A stretch of DNA of 64,000 nt. Origin: Streptacidiphilus sp041262525 (GTDB lineage: Bacteria; Actinomycetota; Actinomycetes; Streptomycetales; Streptomycetaceae). Shown in pieces: positions 1-8,265 of this stretch. Every line of letters begins with the position of its first letter. The first letter of the stretch is position 1. A program made the translations under genes and the position numbers. The notes under the pieces are model-generated. The model saw nothing but the letters and a program-made list of their open reading frames with translations, did no database searches and was not told where the DNA came from. The DNA lies in assembly GCF_041262525.1 (NCBI RefSeq), contig NZ_JBGCCK010000013.1, positions 1-64,000 on the forward strand, given 5' to 3'.

Positions 1-148
1 ATAGGCAGACCTGCGCACAGCGTCCTCGCTGATAAATCTGTTCTCAAAAGTAACTGGCGTTGACTTTTGGCACGCTGTTGAGTTCTCAAGGAACGGACGC
101 TTCCTTTGCTTCCCTTTCGGGCCGCTCCGGGCGCTTCCTTCGTTTTCT
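1..148 (-). other. 16S rRNA operon leader (rRNA gene lies off the left edge)
   Basis: Read on the minus strand this stretch contains CTTGAGAACTCAACAGCGTG (about 82-101), then CAAAAGTCAACGCCAGTTAC and a CAGCGAGGACGCTGTG segment. I recognise these as the transcribed leader of Streptomyces rrn operons, with the boxA-like antitermination and RNase III processing region just before 16S rRNA. The 16S gene would begin left of base 1, so no mature rRNA is present here. The call rests on remembered leader sequence, not on an alignment. Confidence 0.8.
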
Positions 149-234
149 ACTCTATCAGAACTTCCGGCCTTCGCTTTTCGCTCCGGCCCGTTCCGACGAG
201 TGAAACTCTAGCTGATTTCCTCGGCGACAACCAA
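149..234 (-). promoter_or_regulatory. Putative tandem rrn promoters
   Basis: Two TAGAGT hexamers occur on the minus strand, at 154-149 and 210-205, both pointing into the rRNA leader. The upstream one has TTGGTT at 234-229 with an 18-base spacer, a plausible -35/-10 pair. Streptomyces rrn operons usually have several tandem promoters, and the GATAGAGT context of the downstream one is typical of them. Start points are inferred. Confidence 0.55.
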
Positions 235-377
235 ATCCATCAACCAGTCCCACAATCCCAGAAAATGGCAGCACGAAACACTCATTCGTACGATCAGATT
301 CAGGGGGTTTTGCCGCCTCCACCTCGCAACCGCGAGCGGGGCAACTCGGAGAACACTACGCATCCCCGAGGGGCGTG

Positions 378-2216
378 TCAACCCTCCCGGAGCGGGAACT
401 CGCACCAGACGGCCTTGCCGCCGTCAGGGGTCCTGCGGGTGCCCCAGTTCGAGGCGATCGTCGCGACGATCGCCAGGCCGCGGCCGGACTCGTCGGCCGG
501 CAGGGCGCGCCTGCGGCGCGGGAGGTGGTCGTCGGCGTCGGTCACCTCGACCGTGAGGCGGCGGTCGGTGCGGCGGAGACGGAGGCGCATCGGGGGGTGG
601 CCGTGGGTGAGCGAATTGGAGACGAGTTCGCTCACCGCCAGGACGCCGTTGTCCTTCATGTCCTCGCCCAAGCGCCAGCTGCTCAGCACGCCGCTGGTGA
701 ATGCGCGGGCGCTCGACGCCGCCTCCGCGCCGCCCAGCAGGTCGAGCGACGCGGTGCGGAACAGCTCCGCCGCCTCGTTCTCGCGCTGGGGCAGTTGGAA
801 GACGAGGGCCGCCACGTCGTCGTCGTGCTCGGGGGTGACGCCCATGGCGCGCAGCAGGCGCGAGCAGATGACGTCCGGCGTCCCCGTGGCGCCGGCCAGG
901 GTCCTGGCCAGGGCGTCGAGGCCGAGGTCGATGTCCTGGTCGCGGCGTTCCACGAGGCCGTCCGTGTAGAGGACCCCGGTGGCGCCCGCTCCGAAGGGGA
1001 GGTTGGCGGAGGTGTGCATCCAGCCGCCGGTGCCCAGCGGCGGGCCGCCGGGTTCATCCGGACGGGTGATAGTGCCGTCCGGATGGCGGACCATGAGCGG
1101 CAGGTGGCCGGCCGACGCGTAGCTGAGGCACTGCTCGCTCGGGTCGAAGACGGCGTAGACGCAGGTCGCGATCTGGGTCGCGTCGATCTCGGAGGCCAGG
1201 CCGTCGAGGAGCTGGAGGACCTCGTGCGGCGGGAGGTCGAGGCGGGCGTAGGCGCGGACCGCCGTGCGCAGCTGGCCCATGACCGCCGCCGCGCGCATGC
1301 CGCGGCCCATGACGTCGCCGATGACGAGCGCGGTGCGGCCACCCCCGAGGGTGATCACGTCGTACCAGTCGCCGCCGACGGCGGTGTCCGCGCCGCCGGG
1401 CTGGTAGGTGGCGGCGACCCGCAGGTCGTCCGGCTGCTCAAGCTTCTGCGGCAGCAGGCTGCGCTGCAGGGTGACGGCGGCCTCGCGCTGGCGGCGCTCG
1501 CTCTCGCGGAGCCGCTCGGTGACGCGGACCTGGTCGGTCACCTCGGCGCCGAAGACGAGCACGCCGCAGACGTCGGACGCGCCGGTGCTGCGTCGCAGCG
1601 AGGCGAAGCTGCCGAGGCCGAGTGAAGAGAGTCCGAGGGCTCCCCGGGGAGTGGGAGAAGAGGAGCCGGGCGCGGCCCCGACGACGGCGGGGGTGGGTTC
1701 CGAGCTGCCGACCAGGCCGGCGGTCAGCTGGGCCAGCTGCTGGCCGAGGTCCTCCTGCTCCCGGACCGGCGCGCACACGAAGGTGTAATAGCGCGGCATC
1801 TCGTTGACGCCGCCGCCGAGCGTCGAGTGCTGGACCTTGCGGGCCTTGATCGTGCGCGGGCGGCCGGTCCGGTAGACCTGGTCCATCAGTGGCAACAGGC
1901 CGAGCTCCTCCAGCTCCGGCATCACCTGGTGCGCGGGGACGCCGGTCGGGCGGGGGCCGAAGACCTCCGTGTAGGCGCGGCTGAGGTAGCCGAGCCGGTG
2001 GCCCGGGCCGTAGCCGATGGCGACCAGCGCGGGCAGGTGGCCGAGGACGTCCTGGACGGGGAGGTGCTGGTGGCCCGCGTGCTCGTGGGCGATCCGCGCC
2101 TCGGGGAGCTCGCGGCCGACCGGGACGCTGGGCGCCGCGCATGAGTCGCTCGCCGGCGTCGCGGAGGCGCGCCGCTGTCCGCCGGGGAGCCGGGCGCTCC
2201 AGCGAGTGAGGTTCAA
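378..2216 (-). CDS. PAS-PP2C-ATPase protein: SpoIIE-type serine phosphatase with anti-sigma-like kinase domain
   Basis: This 612-residue protein has three modules. A PAS-like domain (about 50-165) is followed by a Ser/Pro/Gly-rich linker (170-210). A PP2C/SpoIIE phosphatase domain (about 245-455) shows GGDWYD near 277 and GDVMGRG near 302, which carry the metal-binding aspartates. A C-terminal HATPase_c_2 domain (about 490-612) has the N-box SELVSNSLTHG near 525 and a late GRGLAIV G-box. Streptomycetes have many such proteins, expected to dephosphorylate anti-anti-sigma factors and to phosphorylate or bind partners through the RsbW-like domain. No anti-anti-sigma gene is adjacent, so the partner is unknown. 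There is no membrane segment, so it should be cytoplasmic. It lies upstream of the rrn operon on the same strand. Confidence 0.88.
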   Translation of the reverse strand: MNLTRWSARLPGGQRRASATPASDSCAAPSVPVGRELPEARIAHEHAGHQHLPVQDVLGHLPALVAIGYGPGHRLGYLSRAYTEVFGPRPTGVPAHQVMPELEELGLLPLMDQVYRTGRPRTIKARKVQHSTLGGGVNEMPRYYTFVCAPVREQEDLGQQLAQLTAGLVGSSEPTPAVVGAAPGSSSPTPRGALGLSSLGLGSFASLRRSTGASDVCGVLVFGAEVTDQVRVTERLRESERRQREAAVTLQRSLLPQKLEQPDDLRVAATYQPGGADTAVGGDWYDVITLGGGRTALVIGDVMGRGMRAAAVMGQLRTAVRAYARLDLPPHEVLQLLDGLASEIDATQIATCVYAVFDPSEQCLSYASAGHLPLMVRHPDGTITRPDEPGGPPLGTGGWMHTSANLPFGAGATGVLYTDGLVERRDQDIDLGLDALARTLAGATGTPDVICSRLLRAMGVTPEHDDDVAALVFQLPQRENEAAELFRTASLDLLGGAEAASSARAFTSGVLSSWRLGEDMKDNGVLAVSELVSNSLTHGHPPMRLRLRRTDRRLTVEVTDADDHLPRRRRALPADESGRGLAIVATIASNWGTRRTPDGGKAVWCEFPLREG

Positions 2217-2266
2217 CGGAGTCCTTCGGGCTGCGGGCAGGCTTCAAGGCTTTGCCGTCGTGGGGT

Positions 2267-2295
2267 CGGTCCAGTGTGGGACCGGTCCAGTGTGG
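2267..2295. promoter_or_regulatory. 13-bp direct repeat with an embedded palindrome upstream of the phosphatase gene
   Basis: CGGTCCAGTGTGG occurs at 2267-2279 and again at 2283-2295, a 16-bp period. Between the repeats the sequence forms the 10-bp palindrome GGACCGGTCC. The site lies 50-80 bp upstream of the phosphatase start, where a regulator could bind. The function is inferred only from position and symmetry. Confidence 0.35.
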
Positions 2296-2436
2296 CTGAA
2301 ACCGCGCTCACGGGGAATCAGGTGCCGTGGGGTGTCTTGAAGATCGGCAAATCCGGCCGATACGGACACATCACCTTCACAAAGCCACCGGTCGATAACG
2401 GGGCAGACCCGCATAGCCCGTGACACATCGCCGGGA

Positions 2437-3768
2437 TCATGGCGACTCGTCGAGAAGCTGCTCGAATCCGGCGCGCGGCTCCTCGAGCTCCCCCAGCGAG
2501 ACCATCTCCCTTCCGGTCAGGCCGGCCAGTAGCCAGTCGGAGAGCACGCGTGCCTTGCGTTCCCAGGTGGGCACCCGGCGCAGGTGCACCGCGCGGTGCA
2601 GCAGCCAGGCAGGCCGTCCGTGCAGGGAGCGTCCGCGCAACTGGGCGACGCCCATGTGCAGGCCGAGGGAGGTGAGTGAGCCCCTGAGTTCGTGCCGGTA
2701 CTCGGCGGTGGGCTGGTCGCGCAGGGTGGCCAGCAGGTTGTCGGCCAAAACCGTGGCCTGGTGGACCGCGTGCTGGGCATTGGGGCGGCAGGTCTCGCCG
2801 GGGCGGGCGAGGTCGGGGACGGCGGCGCAGTCGCCGGCTGCGAAGACCCGATCCGTGCCCAGGACCCTCAGATGGGTGTCGCAGCGCAGTCGGCCCTGGG
2901 CGTCGACGGCCAGGCCGGTCTGCTTGAGCACCGGGTTGGCGCGCACGCCCGCCGTCCAGACGAGGGTGCGCGCGGCGAAGCGGCTGCCGTCGGTGAGCTC
3001 GACGACGCCCTCGTCGGTCACGGCGGCGAGCCGGGTGCCGAGGCGGACGTCGATGGCGCGTTCGCGCAGGTCGGCGGTGGTGCGTTCGGCCACCTGCGGC
3101 TCGGTCTCGCGCAGGATCCGCTTCTCGGCCTCGACCAGCACCCAGCGCAGATCCTCGGGGCGGATGTTGTGGTAGTGCCCGACGGCGTGCCTGGCCATGT
3201 CCTCCAGCTCGGCCAGCGCGCCCACGCCGGCGTAGCCGCCGCCGACGAAGACGAAGGTCAGCGCGGCCTGCCGCACCTCGGGGTCGCGGGTCGAGGAGGC
3301 CGCGTCGAGCTGGGTGAGGACGTGGTTGCGGAGCTTGACGGCCTCGGCGACGCTACGGAACCCGATGCCGTGGCGCGCCAGCCCCGGCACCGGCAGGATG
3401 CGCGAGACCGAGCCGGGCGCGAGAACCAGCAGGTCGTAAGGGAGCGTCAGCTCCGTCGTGGGCGCGCCCTGGTGGATCGGGGACGGCAGCACGAGGTGCG
3501 CTCTCCGTCCGGACTGGTCGAGCGAGGCCAGTCGCCCCTGCACCACCCGCACCCCTGGCAGCGCGCGACGCAGCGGCACGACGACGTGCCGTGGGTCGAT
3601 CGCGCCGGCGGCGGCCTCGGCGAGGAACGGCTGGTACGTCATGTAGGAGGTGGGGTCGACGAGCGTGACCTCGGCCTCTCCTGGCCGAAGCCGCGACCGC
3701 AGTCGCAGGGCAGCGTTGACGCCGACCTGGCCGCCGCCGATGAGCAGGATGCGCGCGGGTGGGAGCAC
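2437..3768 (-). CDS. NDH-2-like NAD(P)/FAD-dependent oxidoreductase
   Basis: This is a two-dinucleotide-binding-domain flavoprotein of the type II NADH dehydrogenase family, which moves electrons from NADH to quinone without pumping protons. The FAD site is the early IGGGQVG motif, and a second Rossmann motif, FVGGGYAG, lies about 165 residues later for NAD(P)H. The late VFAAGDCAAV segment is the usual FAD-contacting motif. I chose the GTG at 3768 because it places the FAD motif near the N-terminus as in relatives; an ATG at 3840 would add 24 unconserved-looking residues. The gene is divergent from a TetR regulator at 4055, which may control it. Quinone-reductase activity is inferred from the family; related carotenoid or sulfide oxidoreductases are alternatives. 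Confidence 0.85.
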   Translation of the reverse strand: MLPPARILLIGGGQVGVNAALRLRSRLRPGEAEVTLVDPTSYMTYQPFLAEAAAGAIDPRHVVVPLRRALPGVRVVQGRLASLDQSGRRAHLVLPSPIHQGAPTTELTLPYDLLVLAPGSVSRILPVPGLARHGIGFRSVAEAVKLRNHVLTQLDAASSTRDPEVRQAALTFVFVGGGYAGVGALAELEDMARHAVGHYHNIRPEDLRWVLVEAEKRILRETEPQVAERTTADLRERAIDVRLGTRLAAVTDEGVVELTDGSRFAARTLVWTAGVRANPVLKQTGLAVDAQGRLRCDTHLRVLGTDRVFAAGDCAAVPDLARPGETCRPNAQHAVHQATVLADNLLATLRDQPTAEYRHELRGSLTSLGLHMGVAQLRGRSLHGRPAWLLHRAVHLRRVPTWERKARVLSDWLLAGLTGREMVSLGELEEPRAGFEQLLDESP

Positions 3769-4054
3769 GGCACTATTCCGCACCCGGCAGTGGCCGCTCG
3801 TCCATACTCCGTACCTGAATGAGTGGACGCGGCCGCTCATGAGTTTCAGCCGGCAACGGTCGTGGCACGAGGGACGCGAGCGTCAGGTGGGGAGCGCGAC
3901 TCCACTGATCTGCGCAGATGCCCTACGCTGCGCTGCGACCGTCGTGTGCGCACGGTCGGTGCGGACGGGGCGAATCATTCCGGACTCCCCTGTTCCCGCC
4001 GACGCACTGTCAACTATGGTCGTTGGATCTGTCAAACGGGGGAGGACGAACCTC

Positions 4055-4783
4055 ATGGTTCAGCAGGAACAGGTATTGCCGCGCGCAGTGGACGGAACGA
4101 TTCCCGTCCAGCGGGGGTCGGCGGCGAACGGTTCGGCGCGTGGGGCGGGCGCGAACCGGCTGCGCGTGGACGCGCGACGGAATCTGGAGTCGGTGCTGCG
4201 CGCGGCGCGCGAGGTCTTCGGCGAGCTGGGGTACGGCGCACCGATGGAGGAGGTCGCTCGGCGCGCGGGGGTCGGCGTCGGCACGGTCTACAGGCGTTTT
4301 CCCAGCAAGGAGGTGCTGGTGCGGCGGATCGCCTCGGAGGAGGTGCTCTGGCTGACCCAGCAGGCCCGCGAGGCGCTGGCCGTGCAGAGTGACGGCCCGG
4401 GGGCGTGGGACGCGCTGGCCGCGTTCCTGGCGCGCGCGGCGACGTCCGGCGCGGGCCGACTGCTGCCGCCGGAGACGTTCCGTCAAGCGGAGGCGCTGGT
4501 GCGCGTGCCCGCGCAGCGCGGGGCGGTCGACGCGGCGGTCCCTGCTGCGACGGCGGACGCGACAGCGGAGGAGTTCGGCCCGGACGCGGATCCTGCTCAC
4601 CTGCTGGACCTGCTGGCGCAGCTGGTCGGCTGCGCCCGCGCGGCGGGTGAGCTGCGCGCCGGCGTGACGGTCTCCGACGTGGTCCTGGTGCTCACGGCGT
4701 CCGTGCCGCCGCACACGTCCAGCGACGGCAGCGCGGCCGGCCGCTTGCTCCAGCTCCTGCTGGACGGCCTGCGCGCGGGCTGA
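4055..4783 (+). CDS. TetR/AcrR family transcriptional regulator
   Basis: This 242-residue regulator has an N-terminal TetR DNA-binding domain, roughly residues 42-100. The helix-turn-helix region reads VARRAGVGVGTVYRRFPSKE, the classic recognition-helix signature. The C-terminal half is an Ala/Leu-rich helical ligand domain of the SbtR-like type. The ATG at 4055 was chosen because GGGGGAGGACG lies just upstream; an open frame extends 135 codons further 5' but overlaps the divergent gene. A TATGGT at 4014-4019 could be its -10 box. It is divergent from the NDH-2-like gene, so repression of that gene is a reasonable guess. The inducer is unknown. Confidence 0.87.
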   Translation: MVQQEQVLPRAVDGTIPVQRGSAANGSARGAGANRLRVDARRNLESVLRAAREVFGELGYGAPMEEVARRAGVGVGTVYRRFPSKEVLVRRIASEEVLWLTQQAREALAVQSDGPGAWDALAAFLARAATSGAGRLLPPETFRQAEALVRVPAQRGAVDAAVPAATADATAEEFGPDADPAHLLDLLAQLVGCARAAGELRAGVTVSDVVLVLTASVPPHTSSDGSAAGRLLQLLLDGLRAG

Positions 4784-4803
4784 CAGGCGCTCTGGCAGAC
4801 GCT

Positions 4804-4920
4804 GGGGGCGCGGGGAACTGGCGGCAAGCCACCCACGCAGGTAGAGCCTCGAACGAACAGGGCCATCCGCACAGGGTGGTTTCTCGCGCAGTTCCTCGCG
4901 CCCCTGAGGTGAGTGCAACT
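4804..4920. repeat. Palindromic intergenic repeat, copy A (terminator-like)
   Basis: The left arm begins GGGGCGCGGGGAACTGGCGG and the right arm ends in the inverse, GTTCCTCGCGCCCCT, around a core reading ACGCAGGT...GAACGAACAGGGCCATCCGC. The right edge carries AGTGCAACT, the outer flank shared by the family. It lies 20 bp after the TetR stop codon. Other copies are at 7607, 13396 (half), 19532, 22457, 31255 and 36922. Confidence 0.85.
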
Positions 4921-5036
4921 CACTCTGCGGCGACACAGTTTCCCCGAAGGGGTGGCGTGGAGGGGTTCCCTTTACGCCGGGGTGCGGGGTTGTGGGAACC
5001 TGACTCGGTCGAGTTCGCGGAGCGGGGGTCGGGGTC

Positions 5037-6884
5037 ATGCCCACAGAGGAACCGGACGCAGCTGCGGCGGCGGCCGCCAAGGTGCCGCCGCAAGGCACGA
5101 GCGGCGGTTCGGCGCGCCACCGGGCGGACTCGCCGCGCGAGCACGACGACGGCGCTGCGCCCACCGTCCCCGCGCCGGCGGGTCCCGTCGACGTCGAGCC
5201 GCTGGCGACGTCCGACGCGGAGTTGACCGCTGCCGTCCGAGCGGGTGACGACGGTGCGTTCGAGGAGCTCTACCGTCGCCACGTCGTCGCCGTCCGCCGC
5301 TACGCGCGGACCTGCTGCCGCGACTCCTTCACCGCGGAGGACCTCGCCGGCGAGGTCTTCGCCCGGACGCTGCAGGCGCTGCGGGCCGGCAAGGGCCCGG
5401 ACGTCGCCGTCCGTGCCTACCTCCTGACGGCGGTGCGCAACATCGCCGCCTCGTGGACCCGCAGCGACCGTCGCGAGCAGCTCATCGACGACTTCCAGCT
5501 CTTCGCGACGACCAACGCCGTCGTCGCCACGGTCGACGTCACCGACCCGGGCGCGGACACGCAGGCGATGGTCGCGGCCGACCAGTCGCTCATCGTCCGT
5601 GCCTTCCGCAACCTCGACGCCGACGACCGGCTGCTGCTCTGGCACACCGAGGTCGAGCAGGAGCCGCCGCGCGAGGTCGCGCTGCTGCTCGGCAAGACGG
5701 CCAACGCCACTGCCGTCCAGGCGCACCGGGCGCGGGAGCGCCTGGCCACGGCTTTCCTCCAGGCGCATATCTCCGACCGCCAGGAGACCGACTGCGAGCA
5801 GTACGCGAAGAAGCTCGGTGGCTTCGCGCGCGGACAGCTCGGTAAGCGGGCCTCGACGGAGGTTCGCGCCCACCTGCAGGACTGCGACCACTGCTCGGCC
5901 GCCTACCTGGAGCTGGTCGACCTCAACCACAGCCTGCGCGAGCTGCTGCCCTCCGGCCTGCTGGTCTGGCTCGGCTCTGGCTACTTCACCGTCATCGCGG
6001 CCGGTCTCGCCGGCGCGGCCACGGCGGGTGCGGCGGGCGCGGCGGTGGCTACCTCGGGCGGCGCTGCGGGAGGCAGCGCGGCCGGTGGGAGCGCGGCGGG
6101 AGGCGCGGCGTCCGAGGGCGTCGGGCTGCCGGTGAAGATCGGCATCGCGACGGCGGTCGCCGTCGCGGCGGCGGTCGGGTTGGCTTTCGCGCTCACCGGC
6201 ACCGATGCCAAGCCGACGCCGGCCCCGCCGGTGGCGGCCAAGCCCGTTCCGGCGCCGGTCGCGATGCCGACCCCGAGCCCGACGCCCAGTCCGACACCGC
6301 CCCCGCCGCCGCCGAAGCCGACCCCGAAGCCGGTCCCGTCGGTGGCCAGGCCGACCCCGAAGCCGACGCCCACTCCCACGCCCACCCCGAGTCCGACACC
6401 CACGCCGACGCCGACCCCCACGCCGCCTCCGCCCCCGCCGCCGACGACGAGCTACTTCGTCGACACCCTGCCGTTCCAGGGCATCGGCGCGAGCAACGGC
6501 CCGGCGCTGGAGCCGGACGCGTTCAACTGGGTCTGGCAGCGGCCGGACGGGGTCAGCATCGGCGGGACGACGTACAAGCGCGGCATCACCGTGGTCGCCC
6601 CTTCGACCACGGTGATCGACCTGAACCGCGCCTGCCGCGTCTTCACCGGCGCGGTGGGCATCGATGACATGACGCTGGGCTGGGGCTCCGCGGGCTTCAC
6701 CGTCGAGGACGGCTCGACGGGCGCGGTGCTGTGGCGCTCCGACCAACTGCACGGCGCCGACGCTGCCGAGTCGTTCAGCGTGCCGCTGGCGGGGCTGACC
6801 TCGATCAAGCTCGTCGTCCACGGCGGGCACGGCCACTTCGGCGGCCAGGTCGCCGACTGGGCCAACGCCGGGTTCACCTGCTGA
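5037..6884 (+). CDS. Membrane-anchored ECF sigma factor fused to zinc finger, transmembrane segment and NPCBM-type domain
   Basis: This 615-residue fusion has an ECF sigma-70 region 2 (about 60-130, with DGAFEELYRRH and YLLTAVRNIAASW) and region 4 (about 180-245), followed by an HLQDCDHC anti-sigma-type zinc motif near 278-285. A hydrophobic Ala/Gly stretch and a transmembrane helix (about 365-388) come next, then an 80-residue Pro/Thr linker and a C-terminal domain (471-615) resembling NPCBM/NEW2 carbohydrate-binding modules. The likely topology is sigma domain inside and binding domain outside, so it may sense wall or extracellular glycans and release the sigma part by proteolysis. ECF groups with long C-terminal extensions of this kind are known from actinobacteria. 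No separate anti-sigma gene is adjacent. The ligand and any cleavage step are inferred. Confidence 0.85.
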   Translation: MPTEEPDAAAAAAAKVPPQGTSGGSARHRADSPREHDDGAAPTVPAPAGPVDVEPLATSDAELTAAVRAGDDGAFEELYRRHVVAVRRYARTCCRDSFTAEDLAGEVFARTLQALRAGKGPDVAVRAYLLTAVRNIAASWTRSDRREQLIDDFQLFATTNAVVATVDVTDPGADTQAMVAADQSLIVRAFRNLDADDRLLLWHTEVEQEPPREVALLLGKTANATAVQAHRARERLATAFLQAHISDRQETDCEQYAKKLGGFARGQLGKRASTEVRAHLQDCDHCSAAYLELVDLNHSLRELLPSGLLVWLGSGYFTVIAAGLAGAATAGAAGAAVATSGGAAGGSAAGGSAAGGAASEGVGLPVKIGIATAVAVAAAVGLAFALTGTDAKPTPAPPVAAKPVPAPVAMPTPSPTPSPTPPPPPPKPTPKPVPSVARPTPKPTPTPTPTPSPTPTPTPTPTPPPPPPPTTSYFVDTLPFQGIGASNGPALEPDAFNWVWQRPDGVSIGGTTYKRGITVVAPSTTVIDLNRACRVFTGAVGIDDMTLGWGSAGFTVEDGSTGAVLWRSDQLHGADAAESFSVPLAGLTSIKLVVHGGHGHFGGQVADWANAGFTC

Positions 6885-6887
6885 GTC

Positions 6888-7526
6888 TCAGGACTGACCG
6901 GACTGCTGGACCTGTCGGAGGGCGGCCAGGAAGGTCTCGGTCTCCTGCGCGCCCTGGACGGCGTACTTGCTGTCGAAGACGAAGGTCGGCACGGCGCTGA
7001 CGCCGATGTTCCTGGCGTGGTCGAGCTCGCGCTCGGTCTCTACGCGGCCCTCCTCCGAGGGGAGGAACGCGTCGACGCGCGCCCGGTCCATCCCGGCGGC
7101 GACCGCGACGTCGGCGAGCGCGGCGAAGTCCGCGACGTCGACTCCGTCGGAGAAGTGCGCGGCGAGCAGGCGCTCCTTGAGCTCCGCCTGGACCGCCGCG
7201 CCGTACTCGTGCTCCGCGAGCCAGAGGAGGCGGTGGCCGTGGATGGTGTTCACGTGCAGGGCGGCGTCGAAGTCGTAGACGATGCCCTCCTGCTTGCCGA
7301 TCGCGGCCACCCGGTCGTCCATGGCACGGGACTGCGGGCCGTAGCGCTCTTCCAGCCAGGCGCGGTGCGGGCTCGCCTCAGCGGGCGCGTCCGGCACGAG
7401 CTGGTACGGGCGGTAGACGACCTCGACGTCGGCGGCCCCGTCGAAGGCGGCGAGCGCGCGGTCGAAGCGGCGCTTGCCGATGTAGCACCAGGGGCAGGCG
7501 ATGTCGCTGTATATCTCGACCTTCAT
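6888..7526 (-). CDS. DsbA family oxidoreductase, FrnE-like
   Basis: This 212-residue protein has the thioredoxin-fold redox motif CPWC at residues 11-14, directly after the first beta strand. The helical insertion and the late cis-proline region (SAVPTFVFDSKYAVQGAQ) match the FrnE/2-hydroxychromene-2-carboxylate isomerase branch. FrnE-like proteins act as cytoplasmic disulfide oxidoreductases or isomerases. No signal peptide is visible, so it should be cytoplasmic. It converges with the sigma factor fusion, with three bases between stop codons. The start is the ATG at 7526, and the motif begins immediately after it. The polyketide role of the original FrnE is not implied here. Confidence 0.9.
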   Translation of the reverse strand: MKVEIYSDIACPWCYIGKRRFDRALAAFDGAADVEVVYRPYQLVPDAPAEASPHRAWLEERYGPQSRAMDDRVAAIGKQEGIVYDFDAALHVNTIHGHRLLWLAEHEYGAAVQAELKERLLAAHFSDGVDVADFAALADVAVAAGMDRARVDAFLPSEEGRVETERELDHARNIGVSAVPTFVFDSKYAVQGAQETETFLAALRQVQQSGQS

Positions 7527-7606
7527 GGGGGGGCACGGCTCCTATCCGTTGTCTGCGCGCTCAGGAATGGCAACGCGCAACCCGCTGGTGAAATTCCAGA
7601 GGGCGA

Positions 7607-7734
7607 GCTGCACCTCCCGGGGGCGCGAGGAACTGCGCGACAAGCCACCCACGCAGGTGACTCACCGAACGAGCAGGGCCATCAGCACGGGGTGTTTCTC
7701 GCGCAGTTCCTCGCGCCCCCCAGGTAGTGCAACT
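7607..7734. repeat. Palindromic intergenic repeat, copy B (terminator-like)
   Basis: The arms are GGGGCGCGAGGAACTGCGCG and its inverse, GCGCAGTTCCTCGCGCCCCC, and GCTGCAC/AGTGCAACT flanks both ends. The core is the ACGCAGGT...GAACGAGCAGGGCCAT subtype. The right end abuts the minus-strand universal stress protein gene, whose TGA stop runs straight into GTTGCACTACC of the element, so it is placed as that gene's terminator. Confidence 0.85.
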
Positions 7735-8240
7735 CAGCGTTTGGGACCAGGAACAAGAAGCACCGGGCAGAGGGCGTGGAAGGTCAGCGCGGAAGCGACC
7801 GAGCCGAGGAGGAGGCGGGAGAAGCCGCCGTTGCCCCTCGTGCCGAGAACGAGGGTGTGCTGGCGTGCGGACGCGCTGAGGAGGAGCGCGATCGGGTCGC
7901 CCGCGACCACGTGGAGGGAAGGGGTGCCGGCTTCCGGAACGCGGGAGCTCGCCGCCGCGACGCCGCGTTGGACCACGTCGGACATACCTGCGAGTAGGCG
8001 GCCCACGCTGTCCTGGACCACGTCCTCGAGACCGGCCGTGACGCCGGCCGCGGTGGGGGTGATGGGATTGACCGCCGCCAGAACCCGCAGCGGCACCGCG
8101 TGAGCGTGGGCCTCCGCGAGCGCGCGTTCCAGCGCCCACAGCGAGCCGTCCGAGCCGTCGACGCCCACCAGCACGCCCGGCTCGGCGTCCGCTGGCGGTG
8201 GCTCGTGGGAGACGGGCAGTGCGCGCATGGCACCCATCAT
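7734..8240 (-). CDS. Universal stress protein, UspA family
   Basis: This single-domain USP of 168 residues starts its fold at GVLVGVDGSDGSLWALERAL and ends with the ATP-binding signature GTRGNGGFSRLLLGS, which fits G-2x-G-9x-G-S/T exactly. Proteins with this motif bind ATP and respond to starvation, hypoxia or redox stress in actinobacteria. The ATG at 8240 is the longest start; an ATG at 8228 is equally possible because the first 20 residues are not conserved. It follows the asparagine-synthetase-like gene by 25 bp on the same strand, so the two may be cotranscribed. No functional link between them is evident. Confidence 0.9.
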   Translation of the reverse strand: MMGAMRALPVSHEPPPADAEPGVLVGVDGSDGSLWALERALAEAHAHAVPLRVLAAVNPITPTAAGVTAGLEDVVQDSVGRLLAGMSDVVQRGVAAASSRVPEAGTPSLHVVAGDPIALLLSASARQHTLVLGTRGNGGFSRLLLGSVASALTFHALCPVLLVPGPKR

Positions 8241-8265
8241 GGGTGCCCTGCGCGCCGACGGAACG

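Noticed and set aside
6208..6450. Short repeats suggestive of a CRISPR or satellite array
   Set aside because: They are codons of a Pro/Thr linker (CCGACCCCG-type units), in frame with the sigma fusion, with no spacers.
4920..6836. 638-residue minus-strand open frame
   Set aside because: Antisense to the sigma factor fusion; Arg-rich low-complexity composition.
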